Notes under the pieces: model-generated
What the model saw: the letters and a program-made list of their open reading frames with translations, nothing else
Databases searched by the model: none
What the model was told of the DNA's origin: nothing
Translations under genes and position numbers: made by a program
Part shown: positions 46,226 through 56,058 of the stretch, piece by piece
How the letters are laid out: the number at the start of each line of letters is the position of its first letter
Numbering within the stretch: the first letter of the stretch is position 1
Assembly: GCF_023721415.1 (NCBI RefSeq)
Contig: NZ_JAMQVC010000001.1
Span: 186,001 to 250,000 of the forward strand
DNA length: 64,000 nucleotides
Direction: 5' to 3'
Source: Galbibacter mesophilus
Lineage (GTDB): Bacteria; Bacteroidota; Bacteroidia; Flavobacteriales; Flavobacteriaceae

Positions 46226-46939
46226 TTAAGCGTTTACATTTTCAATAAATTCTGCTTCAAAAAGGGTTTGAAAATGTTTTAAAAGCTTCTTTTTCAGTTC
46301 CGTTTCATCTACTTTCTCCACCCCAAGCTCTACATTTAAAGAGGTAACGCCCTTGCCTCGAATTCCGCAGGGAATAATATTATCAAAATAGCCTAAGTTA
46401 GCATTTACGTTTAGAGCAAAACCATGCATGGTAACCCATCGTGAAGCACGAACACCCATGGCACAAATTTTTCTGGCAAACGGGGTTCCTACATCTATCC
46501 AAACGCCCGTTTCGCCCTCACTTCTCGTGGCTTTTACGCCGTATTCATCGAGAGTAAGAATAATTACTTCTTCTAAAAAACGTAAGTATTTATGAATATC
46601 CGTAAAAAAATTGTCTAAGTCCAAAATAGGATACCCAACAATCTGGCCGGGACCATGGTATGTAATATCGCCTCCCCTGTTGATTTTATAAAAGGTAGCT
46701 TGCTTTTCTTTCAGCTGTACTTCATTCAATAGCAAATTGCTTAGGTCACCGCTTTTTCCCAACGTATACACATGCGGGTGCTCCACAAAAAGAAAGTAAT
46801 TAGTGGTCTCATCTGTCCTATTTTCGCGTCTGTTTCTAATTTTTAGATCCAGAATCTCTTTAAATAGCACCTCTTGATAGTCCCACGTTTCTTTGTAATC
46901 CTTATACCCTAAATCTCTTAAAACAACTTTCTTATTCAT
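46226..46939 (-). CDS. lipB: Octanoyltransferase (lipoate-protein ligase B)
   Basis: 237 residues from ATG 46939. The frame extends to 46960, but a TATTTTTG promoter box occupies 46958-46965. VEHPHVYTLGKSGDLSNLL, NRGGDITYHGPGQIVGYPIL and KICAMGVRASRWVTMHGFAL are LipB signatures, including the GGxxTxHGPGQ active-site loop; the Lys/Cys pair lies in ARKICAMG and IPCGIRGKGVTSL. It transfers octanoyl from acyl carrier protein to lipoyl domains, serving complexes such as the pyruvate dehydrogenase whose E1 beta is at 23621-24598. Confidence 0.95.
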   Translation of the reverse strand: MNKKVVLRDLGYKDYKETWDYQEVLFKEILDLKIRNRRENRTDETTNYFLFVEHPHVYTLGKSGDLSNLLLNEVQLKEKQATFYKINRGGDITYHGPGQIVGYPILDLDNFFTDIHKYLRFLEEVIILTLDEYGVKATRSEGETGVWIDVGTPFARKICAMGVRASRWVTMHGFALNVNANLGYFDNIIPCGIRGKGVTSLNVELGVEKVDETELKKKLLKHFQTLFEAEFIENVNA

Positions 46940-46957
46940 CTCTTTCAAATTCCTATA

Positions 46958-46965
46958 CAAAAATA
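46958..46965 (-). promoter_or_regulatory. Promoter -7 box of lipB
   Basis: TATTTTTG on the minus strand, 19 bp before the preferred lipB start. No clear -33 TTG at the right distance. Confidence 0.4.
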
Positions 46966-47084
46966 CAACTTCCTAAACAATTACATAAAACTGAAGGATT
47001 TCCTAATGTCCATTACAATCAACTAAAATTCCCACATATTCATTTTTTTACTAATTTTATGAATACCAACAAATTAGACCAATC

Positions 47085-47495
47085 ATGAAACGATTTCTAT
47101 TCTTCTCGCTCTTAACCCTATTTATAACGTTCACTTCTTGCTCAAACGACGATGACGGATACACGCCCTACAATCAACGGCTCATCGGGCAATGGTTTTT
47201 AACGGGTGTCACCCAGAATGGAATGCTTACTGCACCAGATGAATGTACTTCTCAAACCTATCTAAACTTTGTAAACTTAGAAGATGTAATTACACAATCT
47301 TACGGAAAAGACATGAACGATGTGTGCAACAGTACTGCAGCCGAGGCCTTCAAGTATGCGGTTTCTGAAAATCTTCAGTTAGTTTTATTTGACGACGAAG
47401 AAGCCTTCAATATTTTTGACATTATTGATTTGACCGGCAACGAATTGACCATTGAAGATTCCGGAAATGGAATCCAACTGGTTTTTCAGAAGTAA
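47085..47495 (+). CDS. Small lipocalin-like lipoprotein
   Basis: 136 residues. The signal MKRFLFFSLLTLFITFTSCS has its lipobox Cys at residue 19. The mature part starts with an Asp-rich linker and RLIGQWFLTGVTQNGM, the Gly-x-Trp start of lipocalin-like domains. It has few further landmarks and ends NELTIEDSGNGIQLVFQK. It resembles the many small lipocalin-like lipoproteins of Flavobacteriia. The ligand is unknown. Confidence 0.75.
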   Translation: MKRFLFFSLLTLFITFTSCSNDDDGYTPYNQRLIGQWFLTGVTQNGMLTAPDECTSQTYLNFVNLEDVITQSYGKDMNDVCNSTAAEAFKYAVSENLQLVLFDDEEAFNIFDIIDLTGNELTIEDSGNGIQLVFQK

Positions 47496-47497
47496 AG

Positions 47498-47656
47498 TTA
47501 TCTGTTAGGATTATTTAAAATGATTAAGGCTGCAATAACGCCGGGAATCCAGCCGCATAGCCATAACAGAAATACAATAATTATAGAACCACATCCTTTG
47601 TCTAACACGGCTAGGGGCGGACAAAGAATTGAAAGTAACACTCTCCAAATACTCAT
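47498..47656 (-). CDS. YqaE/Pmp3-family small membrane protein
   Basis: 52 residues, too short for most gene calls but unmistakable. MSIWRVLLSILCPPLAVLDK begins with the PPLAV turn. The second helix is IIIVFLLWLCGWIPGVIAAL with the conserved GWIPG(V/I)IHA-like turn, and the end is LNNPNR. These proteins sit in the inner membrane with two helices and influence membrane potential and salt tolerance in yeast (Pmp3). ATG at 47656, stop at 47498. The gene is convergent with the lipocalin-like gene. Confidence 0.9.
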   Translation of the reverse strand: MSIWRVLLSILCPPLAVLDKGCGSIIIVFLLWLCGWIPGVIAALIILNNPNR

Positions 47657-47879
47657 TTTTTACTTTTTTTTGATTGATGAAAATATTTATGCTGAAAAAA
47701 TCAGCAGTTAACTTCAGCTTGATTACTTCTGAAGACGATGCAAATATAATATGCCTCTATTTTTAAGACGCTAAACTTTAAGATTTGTTACAATTTTATC
47801 AGAATTATTTCAGCAATAATATTTCCAGTGCTGCTTTGGAATACACTCAGAACTTAGCTTCAGTAATAATACAAATTGA

Positions 47880-47910
47880 TTGATAGATTGTTAAATACTC
47901 CGTATCTTCG
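47880..47910 (+). promoter_or_regulatory. Promoter of lysS
   Basis: TTG (47880-47882), 20 nt, TATCTTCG (47903-47910), seven of eight matches to the -7 consensus, 26 bp before the lysS start. Confidence 0.55.
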
Positions 47911-47935
47911 CAGGCTTAAAATGACAAGATAAATT

Positions 47936-49627
47936 ATGCAACTTTCAGAACAGGAAATTATTCGTAGAGAAAAGCTTGGAAAGCTACGTGAATTGGGCAT
48001 TAATCCTTATCCTGCCGATTTATATCCGGTAGATCACACTTCTAAAAAGGTGAAACAGCATTTTGAAGAGGATAAAAAGGTGGTATTGGCCGGTAGGTTA
48101 ATGAGCAGACGTATTCAAGGAAAAGCTTCCTTTGCTGAGTTGCAAGATAGTGAAGGTCGTATTCAACTTTACTTCAACAGGGACGAAATTTGCCCAGGCG
48201 AAGACAAAACGCTTTACAATGATGTTTATAAAAAGCTGTTGGATATTGGTGATATCATTGGAATTGAAGGTACATTATTTAAAACCCAAGTAGGGGAAAT
48301 GACGGTAATGGTGAAAAATTTTATCGTTCTAAATAAATCCCTTAGACCTTTACCACTGCCGAAAGTAGATGCTGACGGAAAGGTTTTCGATGAGTTTAAC
48401 GATCCAGAATTACGCTACAGACAACGTTATGTTGATTTAATTGTGAATCCGCATGTAAAAGAAACGTTTAAAAAGCGTACCAAAATAACCAATAGCATGC
48501 GCGAATTTTTTAACGCGCGTGATTATATTGAAGTGGAAACGCCTATTCTTCAGGCTATTCCCGGTGGTGCTGCTGCCAGACCATTTGTTACGCACCACAA
48601 TGCTTTAAATATTCCATTGTATTTGCGTATTGCCAATGAGCTGTATTTAAAAAGATTAATTGTTGGCGGTTTTGATGGGGTGTATGAGTTTGCTAAAGAT
48701 TTCCGTAATGAAGGAATGGACAAAACCCACAATCCTGAGTTTACGGTAATGGAACTGTATGTTTCTTACAAAGATTACAACTGGATGATGAATATGACGG
48801 AGGAGTTACTGGAAAAAGTGGCCACCGATGCTACTGGGAGTCCGAAAGTAACGGTTGGTAAAAACGAAATTAATTTTACGGCACCTTATCCTCGTGTTCC
48901 TATTCTACAGGCTATTAAAGACCACACCGGCTTTGATGTTGCAGGGATGAATGAAGAAGAATTACGTGAAGTTTGTACTAAATTAGACATTCCGGTAGAT
49001 GAAAGCATGGGTATTGGGAAGCTTATTGATGAAATTTTTGGCGAAAAGTGTGAACACAACTACATTCAGCCTACTTTCATTACGGACTACCCAAAGGAAA
49101 TGAGTCCGCTTACCAAAGAACACCGCGACAATCCTGCACTTACAGAACGCTTTGAACTAATGGTAAACGGTAAGGAGTTGGCAAATGCCTATTCTGAGCT
49201 TAACGACCCAATAGACCAAAGAGAACGTTTTGAAGAGCAGTTAAAACTATCTGAAAAAGGAGACGACGAAGCGATGTTTATTGATCAGGATTTCCTTCGA
49301 GCTTTGGAATATGGAATGCCTCCAACATCAGGTATTGGTATTGGTATTGACCGTTTGGTAATGCTGTTAACCAATAATGCTTCTATTCAAGAGGTTTTAT
49401 TTTTCCCACAAATGCGACCAGAGAAAAAGACTGAAGTTGCTTTGAACGATGAAGAAAAAGCCGTTCTTGAAATACTTAAAAAAGAAACAAAAATGCCATT
49501 GGAAGAATTAAAAAACCAATCGGGATTGAGCAATAAAAAATGGGACAAAACCATTAAGGGACTTACAAAACACAAACTTGTAAAAGTTTCCAAAACTGAT
49601 GAAGGCCTGTTTTGCGAAGTGCTGTAA
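47936..49627 (+). CDS. lysS: Lysyl-tRNA synthetase, class II
   Basis: 563 residues. After the OB-fold anticodon domain (about residues 60-150) come the class II motifs: RYRQRYVDLIVNP (motif 1), EFAKDFRNEGMDKTHNPEFT (motif 2) and GMPPTSGIGIGIDRLVML (motif 3). E. coli LysS has 505 residues. Here about 55 extra residues at the C-terminus (EEKAVLEILKKETKMPLEEL and on) read like a small winged helix. A large inverted repeat at 49648-49704 follows the stop and probably ends transcription. Confidence 0.97.
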   Translation: MQLSEQEIIRREKLGKLRELGINPYPADLYPVDHTSKKVKQHFEEDKKVVLAGRLMSRRIQGKASFAELQDSEGRIQLYFNRDEICPGEDKTLYNDVYKKLLDIGDIIGIEGTLFKTQVGEMTVMVKNFIVLNKSLRPLPLPKVDADGKVFDEFNDPELRYRQRYVDLIVNPHVKETFKKRTKITNSMREFFNARDYIEVETPILQAIPGGAAARPFVTHHNALNIPLYLRIANELYLKRLIVGGFDGVYEFAKDFRNEGMDKTHNPEFTVMELYVSYKDYNWMMNMTEELLEKVATDATGSPKVTVGKNEINFTAPYPRVPILQAIKDHTGFDVAGMNEEELREVCTKLDIPVDESMGIGKLIDEIFGEKCEHNYIQPTFITDYPKEMSPLTKEHRDNPALTERFELMVNGKELANAYSELNDPIDQRERFEEQLKLSEKGDDEAMFIDQDFLRALEYGMPPTSGIGIGIDRLVMLLTNNASIQEVLFFPQMRPEKKTEVALNDEEKAVLEILKKETKMPLEELKNQSGLSNKKWDKTIKGLTKHKLVKVSKTDEGLFCEVL

Positions 49628-49647
49628 AACTCCAAACAGAAATACAA

Positions 49648-49704
49648 TTTGTCAGTCTGAGCTTGTCGAAGGCTATCTGTCTTCGACAAGCTCAGACTGA
49701 CAAA
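49648..49704. repeat. Complete inverted pair of the dispersed repeat; likely lysS terminator
   Basis: TTTGTCAGTCTGAGCTTGTC GAAG and its exact complement flank a 9-nt loop, giving a 24-bp perfect stem. Single arms of the same family are at 899-921 and 30437-30458. It lies 21 bp past the lysS stop. Two related 18-bp units (GACTTCCAACGTGACTTA, GACTTGCAACATGATTTG) follow at 49716-49751. Confidence 0.88.
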
Positions 49705-49905
49705 AACCACGGTCGGACTTCCAACGTGACTTAGACTTGCAACATGATTTGACCGACAATCGTTCATAAAATACTTTTTAGATAATCTTTCTTTCTCTTC
49801 CGAATCAGGAAAAACCCCCTTTTTAATACAAGGATTTACCTCTTACTATACCCTTGATAATTAGTTAGTTTTGGGCAAACAAATCAACAACCAATCCAAA
49901 CTAAT

Positions 49906-50238
49906 ATGAATTCTTCAACATTTAAAATTGAAAAAACGAGTGTAAACACAGAACAACAATCCATTTTATGGAACGGGAGTAAAATTCCAATTCACGCACA
50001 AATAACATTTAGCGGCTACTCCCATAGATTTAGGGTATATTTTGTAGATAAAGAATATGCCAATATCCCTTCAACTTTCATGTCACATCAAAAATTAGTG
50101 ATTAAGTTCGAGCATCACGGGGAAATTCACAAATACTCACAATTCACCCGTTCTACTTCTCCCGTTTATGCTTTTTATGATACCCTTTGCCCTGAATTGA
50201 ACTGTATAACAGCACGCGAGCGTCGGTTAGCGTTTTAA
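49906..50238 (+). CDS. Small protein of unknown function
   Basis: 110 residues, soluble, no signal peptide. It begins MNSSTFKIEKTSVNTEQQSI and contains two CysxxxCys-like residues (TLCPELNCITARERRLAF) at the end. I do not recognise a family. It precedes the SnoaL-like gene by 23 bp on the same strand and may be co-transcribed with it. The frame has normal codon use and a TAGTTTTG box about 33 bp upstream of the start, so I consider it real. Confidence 0.6.
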   Translation: MNSSTFKIEKTSVNTEQQSILWNGSKIPIHAQITFSGYSHRFRVYFVDKEYANIPSTFMSHQKLVIKFEHHGEIHKYSQFTRSTSPVYAFYDTLCPELNCITARERRLAF

Positions 50239-50261
50239 TCAATTCTATAAATTTTATAATT

Positions 50262-50843
50262 ATGAAAAGGCTATTTCTATTCGGACTCATTCTTTTAATT
50301 TTTGAAATCTGTTTTGCCCAAACGGAAGAATCAAAAACTTTTCAGAAACTGAAACAAAACAAAGAAATAGCCAAAAATTTCTATCAAGATTTGTGGGCTA
50401 CTAATAATACCGACAAATACAAAGATTATGTTGCCGATGAATATGTGGTTCATGATATTGGCGACAGAAAAAACGTTACCGAGCCAGCAATAGAACAAAA
50501 GAATGTTGCAGATATGTTCTGGAATAACGGCAGCAACCAAGTTACCATAGATTATCAAATTGCAGAAGGCGACTTAGTGGCAACCCGCTGGCTTATGAAG
50601 TACGAACCGAAAACATTGTTTGGAAAAATTCTTTTTGGTTCTGGAACGCTCCCTATAATTAATGTTTTTAGGATTAAAGATGGCAAAATCGTGGAGTTCT
50701 GGAATCATCGGCACGATATTGACACCAACCAAACACTTCGCTTTACTTTAAAAGGTTTATTAATCGGCCTGCTTATCGCATTAATCCCAACTATTTGGGC
50801 CTTTCGATTACGAAAAAAGCTAAAGCGGCAAACTAACGTTTAA
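50262..50843 (+). CDS. SnoaL-like (NTF2-fold) ester-cyclase-type protein with signal peptide and C-terminal anchor
   Basis: 193 residues. The signal peptide MKRLFLFGLILLIFEICFAQ is followed by an NTF2-fold domain: NKEIAKNFYQDLWATNNTDK, DYVADEYVVHDIGDR, FRIKDGKIVEFWNHRHD. A membrane segment (LKGLLIGLLIALIPTIWAF) lies near the C-terminus, with a basic tail. This pattern fits the SnoaL-like/ester cyclase group, whose members have varied or unknown activities. A bidirectional terminator at 50897-50934 follows. Confidence 0.78.
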   Translation: MKRLFLFGLILLIFEICFAQTEESKTFQKLKQNKEIAKNFYQDLWATNNTDKYKDYVADEYVVHDIGDRKNVTEPAIEQKNVADMFWNNGSNQVTIDYQIAEGDLVATRWLMKYEPKTLFGKILFGSGTLPIINVFRIKDGKIVEFWNHRHDIDTNQTLRFTLKGLLIGLLIALIPTIWAFRLRKKLKRQTNV

Positions 50844-50896
50844 TTTTTTCATTTTAGTTAGCTCAATTTTGTAATTGTCCAACCAACCCCTCAAAC

Positions 50897-50934
50897 AAAA
50901 AACCGGCAGAAAGGTTCTCTTTCGCCGGTTTTAA
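50897..50934. terminator. Bidirectional terminator between convergent genes
   Basis: AACCGGC-A-GAAAG and CTTTC-G-CCGGTT pair around GTTCT, with A/T runs on both sides, between the SnoaL-like gene (+) and the lipoprotein gene (-). Confidence 0.85.
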
Positions 50935-50954
50935 AATGTTGAAAAATTTATTTT

Positions 50955-51755
50955 CTAATAAGTATATTCTGTTATTATATAATCCTCTCCATTGTCACCG
51001 ATTTCGGTTTTCTTGATAGGATAGCCATCTTCGTTATACTCATATTCGTATATGTCAATATTGGGCTCACCACTGGAGTAGCTGAAGCTTTCCTTAACCA
51101 CATTATTTTTGCTAATTTCTTTTGAATTATCTAATAATAAGTTATATCCTAAAACATTAGACAGTGGAGATTTCTTATCATCGTATTCGTATGTATCTGC
51201 GTAACTTGATTCACCCTCATAAAATTCTTCATCCTTCACCAAGTTACCATCTTTAAAATATAATCTACCTTCTCCATATTTGGTTTCTTCGTTAGTTTCT
51301 TCATTCACATCGTACATCACATACGAAACATATTCATCAGAATCATGGGAGTAAACAGTTTTCTGAACATAAAATTCAGTACCATCTTGGGAAGATACCT
51401 CCTTTGATAATGCAGAACTTAATTTTCCATCCTTATAAGTATAAGTATTCGAAAAATCAAATACTTCATTTCCGTTCTCATCAATATCATAGTCAACAAT
51501 TTGACTAATAAAATCTCCATCATAGGTGAAAACACTTTTAGATGAACCGTCTACACCCAAAACCTCCACGATTTTATTTTCGTTATAGGTAACATTAACT
51601 GCACTGTTGTCTTCAGGATAATCAATATAAGTGTATCTTATGGTTTTAGGTAACACCAAATCTTCGGCTGGATCAGTTGTTGATGAATCATCATCTTTAG
51701 AACAAGCAGTAAAAAGCAAAGTTAAAATTCCGATTAGGGGCAATAATTCTCTCAT
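50955..51755 (-). CDS. Lipoprotein of unknown function with repeated YD-like strands
   Basis: 266 residues from ATG 51755. The frame extends to 51845, but the first 30 residues are not signal-like, while MRELLPLIGILTLLFTACSK is a good lipoprotein signal (Cys18). The mature part is acidic and Tyr-rich with repeated strand-turn units (YEDKKSPLSN-like, FSYSSGEPNIDIYEYEYNED), similar to the many Flavobacteriia lipoproteins carrying tyrosine-rich hairpins. Function unknown. It lies 25 bp before the alaS end on the opposite side of a terminator. Confidence 0.75.
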   Translation of the reverse strand: MRELLPLIGILTLLFTACSKDDDSSTTDPAEDLVLPKTIRYTYIDYPEDNSAVNVTYNENKIVEVLGVDGSSKSVFTYDGDFISQIVDYDIDENGNEVFDFSNTYTYKDGKLSSALSKEVSSQDGTEFYVQKTVYSHDSDEYVSYVMYDVNEETNEETKYGEGRLYFKDGNLVKDEEFYEGESSYADTYEYDDKKSPLSNVLGYNLLLDNSKEISKNNVVKESFSYSSGEPNIDIYEYEYNEDGYPIKKTEIGDNGEDYIITEYTY

Positions 51756-51869
51756 CTTAATATAGTTTAAATTAATTATTTGTGGCGAAAATAATCTTTT
51801 CAACTTACTAAAAAAAATAGATTGCCAAAAAATACTTCTCGACAATCCATTTTTATGAATTATTAAATT

Positions 51870-54494
51870 TTACCCTATAAAATCCTTCGCTTTATCAAGA
51901 GCTTCTGGAATTCCTGCTGGATTCTTACCTCCTGCCGTAGCAAAGAATGGTTGTCCGCCACCCCCTCCTTGAATGAGTTTACCGAGCTCCCTCACTATTT
52001 GTCCGGCGTTCAATTCTTTTTCCTGAACAATTTCTTTGGAAACATAACAGGTTAGCAAAACTTTTCCATCATTTTCTGATGCAAACAACAAATACAAGTT
52101 TTTAAATTCGCTTCCCAATTCAAAAGCCAAATCCTTTATACTTCCTTGATCCAAATCTACTTTCTTCGCTAGAAATTGAACTCCGTTAACCGTTTCCAAC
52201 TCCGATTTAAGTTCTCCCTTGAGTCCTTTAGCCTTATCCTTCAGCAATTGCTCTATTTGCTTCTTCATCGCAGCATTTTCTTCCTGCAACGCAACGATCG
52301 CTTTTACCGGATCGTTATTACTTTTTAATATCGACTTTACTTCTTTAAAAGCTTCCGTTTGACTTGCAAAATAGTCCTTCGCTGCATCACTCGTAATAGC
52401 CTCAATTCTACGTACCCCAGCCGCGACAGCACTTTCCGAAGTAATAATAAAATGCCAAATATCAGCTGTATTCTTCACATGCGTTCCTCCGCAAAGTTCC
52501 ATACTTTCGCCAAACTTCACTGTACGCACTAAATCGCCGTATTTTTCTCCAAACAATGCAACCGCTCCTTCATCAATAGCTTGCTGATAGGGCATTCTTC
52601 TGTTTTCCTCCAATGCCAATTGCTCTCTAATTCTCGCATTTACAAAATCTTCCACTTGGGTAAGTTCCTCCGAAGAAACTTTACTAAAATGAGAGAAATC
52701 GAAACGTAAATAACCACTATGCACCATGCTTCCTTTTTGTTCTACATGTGTACCCAAAACCGCTCTTAATCCTTGATGCAGTAAGTGTGTAGCCGTATGG
52801 TTGGCAGCTGTTCTACTGCGCTGTTTTTCATCTACTACAGCCTTAAAAGTTCCATCTAAGTTCTTTGGAAGGTTTTTAGATAGGTGAATGATTAAATTAT
52901 TCTCTTTTTTAGTATCTACAATGTAAATTACATCGCCATTAGAAGCCTCTAAATATCCTTTATCACCTACTTGTCCGCCGCCTTCAGCATAAAAAGGTGT
53001 AATATTAAATACCAATTGATACATTTCACCGTCCTTTTTGCTTTCCACTTTACGGTAACGAGTAAGTTTTACCTGAGCTTCCAGCATATCGTAGCCTACG
53101 AATTCCTCCTCTGGATCGTCGATAAGCACTTCCCAATCGCCTGTCTCTACTTTTGTAGCGGCACGCGATCTATTTTTTTGTTTTTCCAATTCTATTTGGA
53201 ACCCTTTTTGATCGAGCTGATATCCTTTTTCCTGAAGAATCAAGGCCGTTAAATCGATTGGAAATCCATATGTGTCGTACAACTCAAAAGCTTTGCTTCC
53301 CGCAATAATCTTGTCGTCGTTGGCATCTATAATCGAATCGAGCAATACCAATCCTTGTGCTAAGGTTCTTAAGAAAGAATTCTCTTCTTCCCGAATTACA
53401 TTTACAATTATATTTTTCTCCTTTTTCAATTCTGGGAAAAACTCTTGCATTTGTTTGGTAAGCGTATCTACTAACTTGTAAATAAAAGGTTCTTTCTGAT
53501 TTAAAAAGGTAAATCCGTAGCGAATGGCCCGACGTAAAATCCGACGGATTACGTAACCAGCACCTGTATTGCTAGGAAGCTGCCCATCGGCAATGGCGAA
53601 TGAAACGGCACGGACATGATCGGCAATTACACGAATGGCAATATCCACTTCTTCGCCTACTTTTCCGGCAGTTCCATATTTAGAATTGGTAATAGTTTCG
53701 ATTTCACGAATTAAAGGTGTAAAAACATCGGTGTCGTAGTTACTTTTTTTACCTTGAAGCACCATCGACAAACGCTCGAAGCCCATTCCCGTATCCACAT
53801 GTTTCGCAGGCAATTTTTCCAGCGAACCATCAGCTTTTCTATTGAATTCAATAAAAACCAAGTTCCAAATTTCCACTACTTGCGGATGATCTTGATTTAC
53901 CAATTCGGCGCCAGGAGTTTTTGCTTTTTCTTCCGCAGAGCGAATATCCACATGAATTTCCGAAGAAGGTCCGCATGGCCCTTGATCGCCCATCTCCCAG
54001 AAATTATCCTTTTTATTCCCTAGGATAATTCTATCTTCAGGAACAATTTCTTTCCAAAGATCATAGGCGTCTTGATCTATTGGCAAACCTTCTCCCTCAG
54101 CACCTTCAAAAACAGTTACATACAAAATATCTTTGTCTATTTTATAGACTTCGGTAAGCAATTCCCACGCCCATTGTATGGCTTCTTTTTTAAAATAATC
54201 TCCAAAGCTCCAATTCCCCAACATTTCAAACATGGTGTGGTGGTAGGTATCTTTTCCAACTTCTTCCAAATCGTTATGTTTACCACTCACACGAAGGCAT
54301 TTCTGGGTATCTGTCACCCTCGTATTTTTTGGTGTTTTATTACCTAAAAAGTACTCTTTAAACTGATTCATCCCCGCATTGGTAAACATTAGCGTAGGAT
54401 CATCTTTTATTACCATTGGTGCCGAAGGAACAATTTGGTGTTTCTTGGCTTCGAAAAAATTTAAAAACTGCCTTCTTATCTCTTTAGAGTTCAT
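51870..54494 (-). CDS. alaS: Alanyl-tRNA synthetase
   Basis: 874 residues, full length. The catalytic core begins [20 protein letters not shown] and has [16 protein letters not shown]. The editing domain has the Zn site [11 protein letters not shown] (near residue 565) and CGGTHVKNT (near 668). The C-terminal oligomerisation domain ends [17 protein letters not shown]. It charges tRNA-Ala and proofreads Ser/Gly mischarging. The downstream lipoprotein gene is on the same strand 114 bp away. The upstream divergent gene is the M23 peptidase. Confidence 0.97.
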   Translation of the reverse strand: MNSKEIRRQFLNFFEAKKHQIVPSAPMVIKDDPTLMFTNAGMNQFKEYFLGNKTPKNTRVTDTQKCLRVSGKHNDLEEVGKDTYHHTMFEMLGNWSFGDYFKKEAIQWAWELLTEVYKIDKDILYVTVFEGAEGEGLPIDQDAYDLWKEIVPEDRIILGNKKDNFWEMGDQGPCGPSSEIHVDIRSAEEKAKTPGAELVNQDHPQVVEIWNLVFIEFNRKADGSLEKLPAKHVDTGMGFERLSMVLQGKKSNYDTDVFTPLIREIETITNSKYGTAGKVGEEVDIAIRVIADHVRAVSFAIADGQLPSNTGAGYVIRRILRRAIRYGFTFLNQKEPFIYKLVDTLTKQMQEFFPELKKEKNIIVNVIREEENSFLRTLAQGLVLLDSIIDANDDKIIAGSKAFELYDTYGFPIDLTALILQEKGYQLDQKGFQIELEKQKNRSRAATKVETGDWEVLIDDPEEEFVGYDMLEAQVKLTRYRKVESKKDGEMYQLVFNITPFYAEGGGQVGDKGYLEASNGDVIYIVDTKKENNLIIHLSKNLPKNLDGTFKAVVDEKQRSRTAANHTATHLLHQGLRAVLGTHVEQKGSMVHSGYLRFDFSHFSKVSSEELTQVEDFVNARIREQLALEENRRMPYQQAIDEGAVALFGEKYGDLVRTVKFGESMELCGGTHVKNTADIWHFIITSESAVAAGVRRIEAITSDAAKDYFASQTEAFKEVKSILKSNNDPVKAIVALQEENAAMKKQIEQLLKDKAKGLKGELKSELETVNGVQFLAKKVDLDQGSIKDLAFELGSEFKNLYLLFASENDGKVLLTCYVSKEIVQEKELNAGQIVRELGKLIQGGGGGQPFFATAGGKNPAGIPEALDKAKDFIG

Positions 54495-54590
54495 CTTCTC
54501 TCTGTTTTTATTTTTATGGGATTATACTGAATGGTAATTTATTTAAAATTGATTCGCTATCCCCAATATTCTCTTAACATTTACTAAAAA

Positions 54591-54623
54591 TTGCGCTCAC
54601 TATAAAAACAATTTTTATATTTG
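54591..54623 (+). promoter_or_regulatory. Promoter of the M23 peptidase-merR unit
   Basis: TTG (54591-54593), 22 nt, TATATTTG (54616-54623): full consensus match, 59 bp upstream of the start. Confidence 0.6.
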
Positions 54624-54682
54624 CTCGTTACACAATTTAGTAGTACGCTTATTTAATTGGCAAAAATAGAATTTTTAAACTA

Positions 54683-55660
54683 ATGGCGAAGGTAAAATAT
54701 TATTACGATTCTGATACGTTATCCTACCGAAGAATTGAGCCTAAAAAAGGCAAAAAAATTGTCAATATTAGTTTATTTTTAGTAGCCTCTTTTCTTTTTG
54801 GCGGTATCTGCCTTTTAATTTTACTGAATACAAATTTGGTAAACACCCCAAAGGAACTTTCGCAAGCGAGGGAATTGAGAAATTATGAATTTCAATTTGA
54901 GTTATTGAATAAAAAAATGACTCAAATGGAGGAAGTGCTAGCCAATATTGAAGACCGCGACAACAACATCTATCGTTTATATTTTGAAGCAAGTCCCATT
55001 CCTGCTGAACAGCGCAACGCTGGTTTTGGCGGAATTAATAGATATAAAAAATTAGAAGGTTTCAATAACTCCGATTTAATTATTGATGCTACCAAAAAAC
55101 TGGAAAAACTTCAGAAAAGATTGGTTATTCAATCGAAATCCCTTGATGAAATTACAGAACTTGCCAAAGAAAAGGAAAAACTATTGGCAGCGGTTCCTGC
55201 GATTCAGCCGGTTAGCAATGAAGATCTAACCAGAATGGCTTCGGGTTACGGTTGGCGTTCGGATCCTTTTACAAAGGTGAGAAAAATGCATTACGGAATG
55301 GATTTTACAGCACCAAGAGGAACTCCAATTTACGCTACCGGAGATGGTGTTGTAACTAGAGCAGACAATAGATCTTCTGGATTTGGAGAACACATTAGAA
55401 TTGACCATGGTTTTGGTTATATGAGTCTTTATGCGCACCTTAGCAAATACAAAGTAAGGTCTGGCCAAAAAGTAAAACGAGGCGATTTAATTGGCTTTGT
55501 AGGAAGTACAGGAAGGTCGCAAGCACCGCATTTACATTATGAAGTATGGAAAGACGGCCAACGTATAAATCCTATTAATTTTTACTACGGAACGCTTTCT
55601 GCAGAGGAATACGAAGCTTTATTACATGTTGCATCACAAGAAAACCAATCGCTTGACTAA
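54683..55660 (+). CDS. M23-family metallopeptidase, membrane anchored
   Basis: 325 residues. A single N-terminal membrane helix (about residues 28-48, SLFLVASFLFGGICLLILL) is followed by a coiled-coil-like stretch (residues 60-180). The C-terminal LytM/M23 domain carries the zinc ligands MHYGMDFTAPRGTPIYA (His/Asp) and APHLHYEVWKDGQ (HxH). It likely cleaves or regulates cleavage of peptidoglycan cross-links. Its stop codon overlaps the merR start, so the two are translationally coupled. Confidence 0.92.
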   Translation: MAKVKYYYDSDTLSYRRIEPKKGKKIVNISLFLVASFLFGGICLLILLNTNLVNTPKELSQARELRNYEFQFELLNKKMTQMEEVLANIEDRDNNIYRLYFEASPIPAEQRNAGFGGINRYKKLEGFNNSDLIIDATKKLEKLQKRLVIQSKSLDEITELAKEKEKLLAAVPAIQPVSNEDLTRMASGYGWRSDPFTKVRKMHYGMDFTAPRGTPIYATGDGVVTRADNRSSGFGEHIRIDHGFGYMSLYAHLSKYKVRSGQKVKRGDLIGFVGSTGRSQAPHLHYEVWKDGQRINPINFYYGTLSAEEYEALLHVASQENQSLD

Positions 55661-55989
55661 TGCATGTTAACCTGCCCGAAAAATTATATTATAGTATTGG
55701 CGAAGTTGCCAAAGCGTTTGATGTGAATGCATCGCTTATTCGCTTTTGGGACAAGGAATTTGATATTATCAATCCGAAAAAAAACGCCAAGGGCAATAGA
55801 AAATTCACCCAAGAAGACATTAAAAATTTCAGTTTGATTTATCATTTGGTAAAGGAAAGAGGATTTACTTTGGACGGCGCAAAACTTCACTTAAAAGAAC
55901 AAAAACAAAAAACACTTTCTAATTTTGAGATAATTCGTAAATTGGAAGGAGTAAAGGCTGAGCTTATAAAAATTAAGGAGCAGCTGTAA
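55660..55989 (+). CDS. MerR-family transcriptional regulator
   Basis: 109 residues. The winged helix-turn-helix is LYYSIGEVAKAFDVNASLIR followed by FWDKEFDIINPKKNAKGNRK and the second helix FTQEDIKNFSLIYHLV. It ends with a short dimerisation helix and lacks a large effector domain. The one-base overlap with the M23 peptidase gene is common in Bacteroidota. The target is unknown. Confidence 0.92.
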   Translation: MHVNLPEKLYYSIGEVAKAFDVNASLIRFWDKEFDIINPKKNAKGNRKFTQEDIKNFSLIYHLVKERGFTLDGAKLHLKEQKQKTLSNFEIIRKLEGVKAELIKIKEQL

Positions 55990-56058
55990 CTAACGAGCTT
56001 TTATTGAGCAATTAACTACAACAATAAAAATAGCAACTTAAAAATAAAATTCAGACGT

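Noticed and set aside
49716-49751. Third array made of two 18-bp units (GACTTCCAACGTGACTTA type)
   Set aside because: Only two units are present, so periodicity cannot be judged; the spacing also differs from the other arrays.
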